Shown in pieces: positions 54,189 to 64,000 of a stretch of 64,000 nt of DNA; positions within the stretch are counted from its first letter, which is position 1, and the number at the start of each line of letters is the position of its first letter. Made by a program: the position numbers and the translations under genes. This DNA is from Sordariomycetes sp. S80-01Y (Eukaryota > Ascomycota > Sordariomycetes): NCBI GenBank assembly GCA_037042185.1, contig JAXQJY010000027.1, positions 2,852,001 to 2,916,000 of the forward strand, given 5' to 3'. The notes under the pieces are model-generated. The model was given only the letters and a program-made list of their open reading frames with translations. It was not told the origin of the DNA and searched no databases.

Positions 54189-56330
54189 ATGATGAGCACC
54201 CCAGCACCTGTTTGGAGACCGTCAGCGCCTGCCTCCGAGATACCAATCAACCAATATCGTGAGCATGTAAATCGAAAGTTTGGGAAGAGTTTGGCAGACT
54301 CTCATCAGCTTCACGAATGGAGTGTAGCTTCACCTCAAGACTTCTGGGTTGATCTTTGGAATTACACCGAGCTCATCCCAGAGCTTCCGAAGCACATCAC
54401 CCAGGCATATGACCCGAGAGTCCCCATGAACGAAATTCCTCGCTTCTTCGAAGGCGTCAAAATCAACTATGCTGAGAACGTCCTCACTCAGCCAGATGTA
54501 AGTCCTGACGCCCCAGCTATCATCGGGCTCAGGGAAGGGCAAGGACTGGAAGGTGTGCGGTGGTCATGGCGTGAACTACGGGAAAAGGTTCGACAAATTC
54601 GAAGTGCGCTGGTGAGAAGCGACATTAAGGCAGGCGATCGCGTCGCAGCACTTATCTCAACTTCAAACTGGTCCGTGGCTATCTTCTTGGCCACTGCAAG
54701 CCTAGGAGCTGTGTTTACGTCAATTGCTTCAGATCTTGGCACCGAGGTACGATTTTGCCCTTGACCACATCGTTAGATACTGACTTCCTGTGTCAGGGCT
54801 GCATATCTCGATTGCAGCAAGTCAAGCCATCCATTGTTTTCGCAGACAGTCATGTTACGTACAAGGGCCGGCAGCGCTTGAACCTAGAAAAGATTACTGC
54901 GATCATGCACCGGCTATCTGCCGGGACAAAGCCTATTGTTGTCTTGATACCGCTTCATCGGCCGCCAAAACACCCCTTTCTTGAGCTCTCGACGTTCCTT
55001 TCCAAGGCAGCACCGGAAGATGCCCTGCAGTTCAGGAGAGTCCCTTTCAGCGAGCCATTATACGTCCTCTACTCCAGTGGGACATCAGGGCCGCCGAAGT
55101 GTTTAGTCCACCAGCACGGTGTTATTCTTCAGCATCGCAAGATATCGCGTCTTCATAACTCTCTTAGACCGGGCGAGGTGGTGTTCCAGTTTTCAAGTCC
55201 TTCTTGGGTCTTGTGGAATATCATGGTTGGCCATCTTGCCGCCGGTACCACACTGGTGCTCTACGACGGATCACCCACTTACCCCTCCCCTGACTATTTG
55301 CTAAATATCGTGGAGAAGTACAAAGTGGCATACTGGGGTATCTCTCCTAGGTACCTACAGCAGCTTGAAGTTACTGGTGTCATGGCTAAAGAGAACTACA
55401 ATCTCGACCACCTTCGAATGGTGCAGACTGGAGGATCACACCTCGCCGCCAGCCAATACCATTGGTTCTACGCCACATTTCCACCCACGGTTCACCTCAC
55501 CAGTGTAACCGGCGGTACGGACATTGTCACCTCGTGGATCGGTACCGATCCAGCGGGCCCAGTGTACGCTGGCGAACTGCAGCTTCCCATCCTCGGACAC
55601 GACATCGACATTCTCAACCCAGTCACAGGCGAGTCTGTGAAGCACCTGGGTCTGGCAGGAGAATTTGTCTGCAGAAAACCCTTCCCATCGATGCCGGTAT
55701 TCTTCTGGGGCGATGAGGGAAACAAGGCGTACCAAGCCAGCTATTTCGACAAATTCGACTTTCCTGTCTGGGCACAGCACGACTGGGCAAGCTTCAACCC
55801 GGAGACCGGTGGCGCTCAAGTACACGGACGAAGGTGAGTCCCTTCCATCTCCAAAGAATCTGTTGCAATTTCACTGACTACTTTCAAAAAGTGACGGTGT
55901 TCTGAATCCACAAGGCATCCGCTTTGGATCCTCCGAGATCTACTCAATCACCGAGGCGCGGCCCTTCAGTGATATCATCGAGTCTACACTCTGCGTCGGA
56001 AGGTCCCGAAAAGGCATTGACGATGATGAGTCTGTGTTCTTATTTGTCATTATGCGAGATGGGTACCAGTTCGACAAGGCGCTGGATCGCCAGTTGCGCG
56101 ACGCTATTCGAGCTGGGCTGAGCGCGAGGCATGTCCCTCGGTTCATCTTCGCTGTCAAGGAGTTTCCCACCACTGTCAACGGCAAGAAAGTCGAGACTCT
56201 AGTGAAGCAGACTATTAGTACCGGGTCTCTTCCAACGAGGGTCAGTTCAACGGTCACGAACGCGCATTGCTTGAAAGAGTACCAGCAGTACTACTACGTT
56301 GGCGACAGCCCTATTCGGGCAAGACTTTAA
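54189..56330 (+). CDS. AACS: Acetoacetyl-CoA synthetase
   Basis: This enzyme activates acetoacetate (or a similar short oxo-acid) to its CoA thioester using ATP. Three exons (54189-54746, 54797-55833, 55892-56330) give 677 residues. The N-terminal cap reads RFFEGVKINYAENVL. The AMP-binding P-loop is YSSGTSGPPKCLVHQHG (~280). TGGTDIVTSWIG and the adenylate motif WAQHDWASFNPETGG follow. The C-terminal lid has GVLNPQGIRFGSSEIYSI, and the acyl-transfer Lys is in EFPTTVNGKKVETLVK. These features and the length separate it from acetyl-CoA synthetase. Introns are 50 and 58 nt. It is divergent to the acyl-CoA dehydrogenase and upstream of the transporter, suggesting uptake and activation of an organic acid. 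Confidence 0.93.
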
Positions 56331-56500
56331 AGCAAATAGTCCTTCTTGCGGAGCTTTATCAATTACACATACTTCTTTGTACTCCCGGCCCTACGGTTCT
56401 CTAGGTCTTCCGTTGTTATGATGTAGCCCTGTGGATGTGGTACCAAGTTCAGGACGAGCTATAGAGGCACTGCTCCGTACCAGCAACTTTGAGAGACATA

Positions 56501-56524
56501 CAGACTGCAGACTGCAGACTGCAG
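56501..56524. repeat. CAGACTG x3 tandem repeat
   Basis: Three exact copies of a 7-bp unit plus a partial fourth lie in the gap between synthetase and transporter genes. Confidence 0.85.
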
Positions 56525-56794
56525 AGAGAGTCACAGAACCTTATTTGAGAAATCTGGTCATCTCACGCATCACGACGTTCAGAGTACACTACTTTTGAAT
56601 CTAGATTCCGGTCCTCATAGTAGGTTCTCAGACGGCACTACAGCGTGAACGAAACGAGGACCGACCTCCTGTCCAAATGTTGGCAGGCAGCCCAGGCAGA
56701 AGAAAAATTTCCGGCGAGTTTGTAATAATGACCTATCGAGCGGTTGACATTACCCTCTGGCCGGCGATTCCAGGCGATTCCAACAGGCCCCTCA

Positions 56795-56867
56795 CTGGGA
56801 AACACCGAACGCCGGCACTAACGAGCGACTACTGACAACCCCTCGCTCGCTAGTCATCCGGGGCCCC
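56795..56867 (+). repeat. 73-bp direct repeat, copy A
   Basis: This matches 58824-58897 with roughly four in five positions the same and a few single-base gaps. Strongest blocks are CGCCGGCA, TGACAACCCC and CTAGTCATCCGGGGCCC. It lies ~150 bp before the transporter ATG. Confidence 0.85.
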
Positions 56868-57019
56868 AGATTCTGCTATCGCTTCTGGGGAAACGATCTG
56901 CTATATTAGCCCAACAGCGCCAACGGAGATGTAACCTTGATTCAAGAAGCTGCGCAACTTTGCTCACTGCCTGGGCTTTTGACGACTTCTGCAAAAGTGT
57001 CACTGCATCTCAGATCAAC

Positions 57020-58767
57020 ATGGACACCCCAACCAAGGACGACCTCAAGGAAGAAGTTCCTCATGTTGAAAAGTCTATCCCCGATGAGACGACCAATGCA
57101 GGACTTAGCAGTGAGGACCAGGCTTTTCTTGACAGCTTCCCTCCCAGTAAAGCTGCGAAGATCTACCGCAAGGTAATTCCATCATCGAGGAAACTTTGAA
57201 CAGCACATTCTGACTACTTTTCAGCTCGACTGGCGTTTGGTTCCTGCCTTGACGATTCTGTATCTGCTGGCTATCATCGACAGGGCCAACATTGGTATGT
57301 TTGGAATTGCATCACACCGAGGAGGTAGTTATCTGACCAAGGCCACAGGAAATGCTAAGATCGAGGGGCTGGAGGCCAGTCTCAACATGACCGGCACCGA
57401 CTACAACGTCGCCGTTTGCGTCTTCTTCATCTCATACATCATCTTCGAAATTCCCAGCAATCACATCCTGAGCAAGTTCAAGCGACCGTCAATCTACCTG
57501 GGATCATTGGTCGTTCTATGGGGAATTGTCATGACAATGACAGGTGTTGTACAGACTTTCGGCGGACTTTGTGCCACTAGATTTCTCCTCGGCGTCTTTG
57601 AGTAAGCCTTCTCTCCGGGGTCGCCGACGTCTAATCTTTACTGATGGTTGCACTTCAGGGCTGGCTTCTTTCCCGGCGCCAACTACATCGTCGGCCAGTG
57701 GTATCCCCCGCACATGACTCAAACCAGGATCGCCATCTTTTACACCGCGAGCGCTGCATCTGGCGCATTCTCCGGACTGCTGGCGTATCTCATCAGCAAG
57801 ATGGATGGCACCGGTGGATACGAAGGCTGGCGCTGGATCTTTCTTCTGGAAGGCATCGCCTCCGTTCTCGCCGGAGCCATTAGCTGGTTCCTTCTGCCTG
57901 ACTCGCCCGAGCTGTCCAGGAAGTGGCTATCCGATGACGAAGTCCGCTATCTGGAGCTCACCCACATCAAATATCGAGGGCGTCGCTCTCAGGGCGGCCA
58001 CAAGATCGAAGCCAAGACCTTGGGCAAGGTCTTCGGAGACTGGCAACTCTACCTTCTGGGCATTGTTTTTATTTCGAACACGATCCCCAACTACGGCCTC
58101 AAGTTCACAATGCCGCAAATCATTCGCAACATGGGTTACTCTTCTTCTAACGCCCAGCTGTTGACCATTCCGTGAGTTAACGTCCCCCCAGTCGTCCAAC
58201 AAAGTGTTTCCTTTATTAACTTGCAATAGCCCTTACACAGTGGGAGCCATCTCTGGTTTGTGCGCATCGTTATTTGCGGACCGTTTTACATGGAGAATGC
58301 CCTTCCTGGTCGCAGCCCAGATGACGCTCGTAGTCGCCTTCATAATTCTCTTCATAAAAGCGGCGGAACTCAAGGACAATATTCCCTTGTGTTTTTTCGC
58401 CGTGCATCTTGCTTGCGCCGGGCTGTACCCGATCCCTCCTGGCGTCAGTGCTTGGACGGTCAACAATTTGGGTCCTCAGAAACGAGCCATGGGTGTTGCT
58501 CTGATGGTCATGATTGGCAGCATCGGGGGTGTCATTGGTAGCTTCATCTACCTCGAGCGCGAGTCTCCCAAATATCCAACGGGATTCGCTACGTCACTTT
58601 CTGCGGCCGGGCTCGGAGTTGTCGCAGCTCTCACTCTGGAGGCTTTCTACTCTAAGATCAACAAGAAAAGAGATCAGATGTCCGAGGAAGAGGTTCGGGC
58701 GACGTATTCTGTCGAAGAGCTGATTGACATGGACGACCGTTCACCCCTGTTCAGATATAACCTGTAG
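57020..58767 (+). CDS. MFS transporter, Dal5/Tna1 type (anion:cation symporter family)
   Basis: Four exons (57020-57172, 57225-57601, 57659-58171, 58230-58767) give 526 residues with about 12 helices. The cytosolic N-terminus (~50 residues) precedes LDWRLVPALTILYLLAIIDR, the hallmark start of the allantoate/nicotinate permease group. Further blocks are RFLLGVFEAGFFPGANYIVG (restored by the second junction) and YEGWRWIFLLEGIASVLAGA. GYSSSNAQLLTIPPYTVGAI spans the third. Related proteins import small organic acids such as allantoate, nicotinate or pantothenate; which one is moved here cannot be read. Introns are 52-58 nt. Neighbouring genes activate and oxidise acyl-CoA, so an organic-acid substrate is a reasonable guess. 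The gene is bracketed by an imperfect 73-bp direct repeat. Confidence 0.92.
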
Positions 58768-59537
58768 TGGTCAATCAGACGCAAGCTTTGCTACTCGAAG
58801 CTGGTCAGAGAAAAGAACAGCGCCTGGGAAAACACTGAGCGCCGGCAATCACGAGCATCTACTTGACAACCCCCGATTCTCTAGTCATCCGGGGCCCTAG
58901 GCCCTGGTATCTCATTTGCAAACGGACAACTTTCAGCCGTTCAAACATATTTATTGACTGGTATAAACCACAGCTAGAGTTGAAGGAATCTTCTGGAGCT
59001 TCATCGCTCTGAGGTCAGTCAAAATCATCGTCTTTTCGCAGATAGCAGAGTTAATGGTTAGCTGAGACTGTACAACTGAGGATGAAGACCGCACATCAAA
59101 GCAGAGTAAAAGACGTGACGGTCATTTCTAATCTGAGGCTCCTCTACACCACTGGGTAAAACTTGCAGGCGTTGAGTCGATCGGATGTCCAATGGGCGCA
59201 AGATCTAGGGTACGTTTTTGCCTGGCGTGCTGAACCTAGTACTTTGCACGTACAACTTGGTACCTTACCTAAGGAGAGTCAAATGGTTCAATGCGCGTTG
59301 TGACGTTATGGCTGTGCCGCATTGACCCCGCCTTGTTGCTGCCCAACTATGCACTTTCGCTACCTCTCAGACCCTTTCGAGGCGACTTCTATCTCGGGGA
59401 CGTTCTTGCCCTCTTCTGTCGACGGACAACGGCCGCCATCTGATTCCGATTCATTAACCGTTTGACAGACTGCCAAGCAAACGCATCACACAACACTACT
59501 TATTTTAAAAGAAATCCAAGGCGCCGGATGCGACGAT
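58768..59537. other. Intergenic with repeat copy B
   Basis: This is the 3' side of the transporter and promoter of the kinase-ankyrin gene. Apart from the 73-bp repeat copy at 58824-58897, nothing is supported. Confidence 0.5.
58824..58897 (+). repeat. 73-bp direct repeat, copy B
   Basis: This is the second copy, same orientation, about 60 bp after the transporter stop. It matches copy A over its whole length, including an AACAG just upstream of both. Confidence 0.85.
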
Positions 59538-62500
59538 ATGCTCGAGTTGTCTTCTATTGAGCGTGAGGAACGCTCTCGGAAGCACAGCGGGTCGAGTACC
59601 TTCAGAAATTCACGAGACCGCGAATCGGAGTCCTCCGCCGAAACGAGCGTTTGGGATCGGGACTCCGCCGTCACTGCGCTGTCGATATCTGTTGCAGCAG
59701 TCGACGCTAGGATTATCAACAACATCAACACCATACATGACCGTGCCAAAGTGGGCCAACTTTCGCGCCTTGACTACGGGCTAGGCTCTGGTGGCTCTTG
59801 TACTGTTGTGCGATCGAAGAACAGAGGTGACGCTAAAGCAACTTCGTCCGGTCAACCTCGTTAGTTTTACTCCAGCACTCATTGCGCGCTCATCTAATCA
59901 GCATGTATTATAGAGACATTTGTGGCACTCAAGAGCTACAACGAGATTGAAAACGGATCAGCCTCCTCCCCCCAGACTATGCAAAGACTTTACAGATGCC
60001 TTTTTCGGGAGCTAAAGATCTTCTGTCATCCTTTCCTTCGCAACCATGAAAACATCTGCAAGCTTCAATACATTGAGTGGAATGAATTCAGCATCACACC
60101 GTCATTGGCCTTGGAATTGGGAGAATTTGGTGAGATGGAACCTTGCGAGCACTTCAGGTCTGTCAAACCTTTGGACTGACTCTAGCATCGCAGGAACTCT
60201 CGATGATTGTCTGCAAGACCTTCGATCCTACAGCTCGTCTCTTCGAAAAGCGCATTTGAGCTTAGATATCGCACTTGGATTGCGCGCGATTCACCGAGAG
60301 GGTCTGGTGCACGGAGACATGAAGCCTCGTAACATCATTGTATGCGAACATCAGTCTCGGTCGGTCACAGCCAAGATCTCCGACTTCTGTGGCAGTTCGA
60401 CCTATGAGTCATATGGGAAAGAGCCTTTTAGAGTCGGATCCCCAACGTGGCAACCTGCTGAGGTCCTGCTTGTGGAAGATTGCATAGATTGGCAGGCAGC
60501 TGACACTTATGCATTCGGGATGATTCTTGCCACGATGTGGTCTACCACTGGGAGAATACGTCCCGGTGAGACCTTTTTGCATTCCTTTTTTCCATTTGAG
60601 CTGGATCATGTAGCAGCGAGAACCTTGCTCCTCCTCTACAAAACCGTTTCAGACGACTCTGGGATTAGTGCGGTCCACATCGCTTGTAGCTCTGTGCCCG
60701 AAACTGGCCTTGTCGATCTTCCCGTGCGTGAAATTCTTCGATCCTGTTTATCAAGAATTCCAGGGAGTCGTGCGGTCCTATCAGATATCATTGAGAGGCT
60801 CTTTTCCCCTTTTGCAGATTCTTCTGGGCGAAGAAGAGAAATGTAAGTTAGCAGTCTTCCTCCGTTAGGGTTAGCGATGTCAGCGACGTGCTCACGATCC
60901 GCAGACCGCAGGTTCAGAGTAGTACTGTCCACAAGCCGAACTACTGGAAGGATGATAGGCTGCAATGGCTTATCGTGAGTTTTACTTTTCAGTCCCTTGG
61001 CTTTCTTCTCCATTTACTTACATTATCGTCTCAGATCCTTTCACCACAGTACTCTCACAACCGTCCTCGAATTTATAAGATTCGAGTGTTTCAGACAATC
61101 CTAGCTACTGCACGTGATCTTCTGAACCGCGTTACGTTACCGGTTCATGAAGATGTTCCCGAGATTGGCGACATGACGGATACTGAGCTATGCAAACTCC
61201 TATTTGACCAGGGCCGGAAATCAACAGAAGATGTCCTGGGAGACAGCGCCTTGGCTGCTTTGCACGCGCTGGCGCCATGCATCTATATGTCTTACCTGCT
61301 AGGTATCGGTACAGCAATTGACGAGCAAGCAGCCATGGATTGGCTGGGCGTAGCCGCCATGTGCGAAGAAGGCTTTTCGCAATACAATATATGCCCTCTT
61401 GAACAATCTATGGGGCGGAGCTCTGAGCAAAATCTTCCACGGAGTCTTTGGGCTTATTGGGGCGTCATTCATGGTCACGAGTCCGACTCAAACTACCTAA
61501 AGGAGTCGAATCCATCTTTGTACGAGTCTTCTCTTCGAATGCGGAACAGAATGTTTTGGGGAAGGGACAAACCTCAGGTGGGAATGAGAGAGTTTGATTT
61601 ATATGTTGAGCGAATCATGCGGCCGATACGCTGCAATCATGCAGTTGTCAACAGCATAGTGGAGTCACCGATGGAGGATTGCGCTCAAACAGCCCTCCAT
61701 GTATGCGCAGCGATCGGGGACATTGAATTGGTTAAGTTTCTGGTCCTTGACGCTGGCGCGGACATAAACAGCACCAACACTCGCAACGAAACACCGATCT
61801 ACTGCGCCACGAAGGCTGGCCATCAAGATGTCGTTCTGTTTCTTCTTCGCTATGGTGCGACGGTTACAAGCATCAGTACCGAAGGAATGGCTACTACTCA
61901 CTGTCTCGCCTTCATGGATGATAATGCTGCATCGGCCATAGCGCCGCATTTCGTGGAGGGCGGTGGAAAAATTGATCTCGCCGCCAGGGAACCCCAAGAA
62001 GACCGCAAGGATGGTTCCCGTATCTGTTTCGGGATACCATTGATGTGGGCAGCCATCAGAAATAAACCTTTGCTATTCAGTACTCTGTTGAGAGCGCATG
62101 AGAAGCCGGGTTTCCACCTCAGCCCAACGGATTACATCGCTTCGGTACAGCATTTGGCAGGGTTGAATCACCATGAAATGCTTCAGAGAAGTCTGGACGC
62201 ATTTGAAACTGTCGTGGATTACACAACCATGAACCGCGAAACAATGAGCTCAAAATGGGTTGGCGAATTTTTCGAAATGAGTCAAAGATTTGAATGGCAG
62301 TTTGATCATTTCTTGACATGCCCAACATTCACTTCCCTTCGGACACCACAATACAGCCAGTTGTTGTACTTTGCCGTGGACCATACCCCACGTATAACTC
62401 TCAATCGCCGAATTTTGCATCGAGGAGCCTTTCGTTTCGCGAAAGAGGCCACAGTCCATCTGTTGTTGAAGCTGGGAGCTGACCCGATGCTGGTGTTCGG

Positions 62501-63686
62501 TCGCGAATCGATAGATAAAGCAGCGTCATCGGCGCTCTCGAGGTCAATCATATCTGCCGATAGTATTTCTTTCTCTCTCATGCTTTCCGAGATGCAAAGT
62601 CGCCACGCAGAGGAGGTGCTGCCCACTCTATCGAACCTCGAATTGTTTGGCGGCCGAAGTGCACTGCAAAGTGCCATTCACAACGACGCCATCGACATAT
62701 TCCGACTCTTACTTGAAAAGTATCCCGAGTTGATGGTCGTTAAGGATATGAACCATAGGCAGCCCTTGCATACCGCTGCTTCGCAAGAGAGAACTGAGTA
62801 CGTACAAATTCTACTCGCCCAAGGTGCCAGTCCGTTGGATCAGGCCAAGAACCACTCCACGCCTTTCAAAGCAAGCCTATTGTGGAACACAAAAACAGAA
62901 TCCTCCATAAAGATCACTGAAATGATGTTCAATCACGCTGGTTCACGCGCGCCTAGCCTACTGGACCCCGATCGTATGGAGGATGGATCAGCACTTGTAG
63001 CTCTCATAGAAGCTACCATGCTCTACAAGCTGGACTATGGGGTGGAAAGACTCGAATACCTCATTCGAAGATATGGGAGGCCCAATTTCTATGTCGATGA
63101 GGATGAAACGACAGTTTTTAGGTGGTTGTTCCTTCACCATACGCCACCAAACGACCGTATTACTAGGTCATTGAGGGTCCTTATTCTCAAACTTTTGTTG
63201 GACATATTTCCAGACAAACTGAACTCCCGTGATTCCACGGGTCGCACTCTCCTGCAAATGTTAGTTTGCGTGGCAGACGTCGCTGCTGTAGAGCTTCTGC
63301 TCCAGAGAAAAGCAGACATCAATCTCGAAACCCAGTCTTTGGGCACAAAACTAGATGGATTTACGGCGCTGGGGCTTGGTGTGCTACTCCGAGACGGCGA
63401 TCCACCGAAGTGGATTCAAGGGGGCGGGCAAAGGGAGATTGAGGCATATCAACTCGACCGACACAAGGTCGTTGAGCTTTTGATTGCAGCCGGAGCCGAA
63501 ACCCCTGGTTGCGGTGCAAACACTGCCACTCAGTTCAAGACAATGGAGGCGCTCGAAAAGCAAAAAAGAAAAAATGGAGGAAGGAGTATGATCCAATGTC
63601 TTGACCTTTCTGGTACGTGTCCTGCTGAGCACCACTATTACTTTACAGACGGCTCAATGCCCATTCTTCTGGTGACCAAGAGCTGA
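59538..63686 (+). CDS. Protein kinase-ankyrin protein
   Basis: Exons 59538-59859, 59914-60129, 60194-60842, 60905-60974 and 61035-63686 give about 1302 residues; if the last intron (60 nt, in frame) is retained, 1322. The kinase domain has the ATP Lys in FVALKSYNE (~114), a helix Glu in LFRELKIF, the catalytic loop HGDMKPRN (219-226) and APE-like SPTWQPAEVL. DFG reads DFC (243-245), and the HRD Arg is Gly. Activity is therefore possible but not certain. A helical, Sel1-like stretch follows (STEDVLGDSALAALHALA). Ankyrin units run across the second half (QTALHVCAAIGDIELVKFLV, RQPLHTAASQERTEYVQILL). Kinase-ankyrin proteins are common and expanded in filamentous ascomycetes, with unknown roles. 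A frame shift by splicing near the end could extend it to the window edge. Confidence 0.82.
60975..61034 (+). other. Candidate in-frame 60-nt intron
   Basis: It starts GTGAGT, ends GTCTCAG, has a TTACTTAC branch-like stretch, and is a multiple of three with no stop. If translated it adds a hydrophobic segment (SFTFQSLGFLLHLLTLSS). Splicing is the likelier reading. Confidence 0.6.
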
Positions 63687-64000
63687 TGTTCGTAGAACGA
63701 CCTCAGGGACCTCATCGAGCAAGAGTGGCTGACTGGCCATCTCGAATGCCATGGGATGGTGCGAGTCAATCGCCGTTCGGGGCAAACGGCAGGACAAAAG
63801 AAGTAGAGATAATTGGCTCGAATGGCCTCTCGACCACAATGTCTGAGACCCCCGCACTATTGGCGCAACTCTTTGGGGCCGTATTCAATACTCGATCCCG
63901 AACCCTCGATTTCCACAAGCCCAGGCCACCGGCGCCTCAGGTGTTCATTGAGACACTGAGAGATGCGATAGAGTTAGCAAGGACTTCTAGAATGAAACAG
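63686..64000 (+). CDS. Open frame running off the right edge (3' partial)
   Basis: The frame is open from the ATG at 63686 (overlapping the preceding stop codon) to the window end, 105 codons. It ends FIETLRDAIELARTSRMKQ and contains MSETPALLAQLFGAVF from a second ATG (63841). It is either the start of another gene or the continuation of the kinase-ankyrin gene. A GTACGT donor (63613) and an AAG acceptor (63680) would join the two frames in phase. No family is recognised. Confidence 0.4.
   Translation, partial: MFVERPQGPHRARVADWPSRMPWDGASQSPFGANGRTKEVEIIGSNGLSTTMSETPALLAQLFGAVFNTRSRTLDFHKPRPPAPQVFIETLRDAIELARTSRMKQ

Larger units (their letters stand above)
56331..57019. promoter_or_regulatory. 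Transporter promoter region with repeats
   Basis: This holds the 7-bp triplet CAGACTG (x3, 56501-56524), a 10-bp tandem GGCGATTCCA (56763-56782) and copy A of the 73-bp direct repeat (56795-56867). No gene is supported. Confidence 0.5.

Noticed and set aside
60866-60877. Two TTAGGG-like units
   Set aside because: Only two units, inside a probable intron; too short to mean an interstitial telomere.
1-64000. Transposons, virus-like elements, CRISPR arrays and rRNA
   Set aside because: I looked for reverse transcriptase, transposase, capsid and integrase motifs and for long terminal repeats, and saw none. CRISPR and rRNA are also absent.

Overview
The window comes from the nuclear genome of a filamentous ascomycete (Pezizomycotina). 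The signs are many 46-70 nt introns with GTRNGT donors and CTRAC/CTGAC branch sites, two fungal Zn2Cys6 regulators, secreted plant- and fungal-wall hydrolases, a PNP-NACHT-ankyrin NLR and a kinase-ankyrin protein. I cannot name the genus. I see about 24 supported genes, no transposon, no tRNA or rRNA, and no virus-like element. Most gene models below were rebuilt by joining exons by eye. Each join keeps the reading frame and restores known family motifs, but none has transcript support.

Layout, left to right. 1-16 kb: a low-complexity protein with a C-terminal zinc-ribbon-like end (cut by the window edge), a three-helix membrane protein, a kinesin-8 motor, a protein with five repeated four-cysteine modules, a small unknown protein, and a toxD-like medium-chain dehydrogenase in five exons. 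16-27 kb: secreted GH84 and GH5 enzymes, a CorA-like membrane protein, a Zn2Cys6 regulator and a secreted GH43 enzyme. 27-32 kb: a divergent pair, kynureninase and indoleamine 2,3-dioxygenase, which covers two enzymatic steps of tryptophan breakdown. 33-39 kb: an EVE-domain protein with a probable GC-AG intron, a gene-poor 2 kb stretch, a secreted CE1 esterase, and GAR transformylase of purine synthesis.

39-49 kb: a single-exon PNP_UDP-NACHT-ankyrin protein, which is a fungal NLR, then a secreted Glu/Pro-rich repeat protein and an unknown two-exon protein. 49-59 kb: a probable catabolic cluster made of a Zn2Cys6 regulator, an AidB-type acyl-CoA dehydrogenase, a divergent acetoacetyl-CoA synthetase, and a Dal5-type MFS transporter. 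Its control regions hold a perfect 20-bp palindrome, and an imperfect 73-bp direct repeat brackets the transporter. 59-64 kb: a protein kinase-ankyrin protein, followed by an open frame that runs off the right edge.

The strongest candidates for something undescribed are the five-module cysteine repeat protein (10.9-13.4 kb) and the transporter/acyl-CoA cluster with its palindrome and bracketing repeats.
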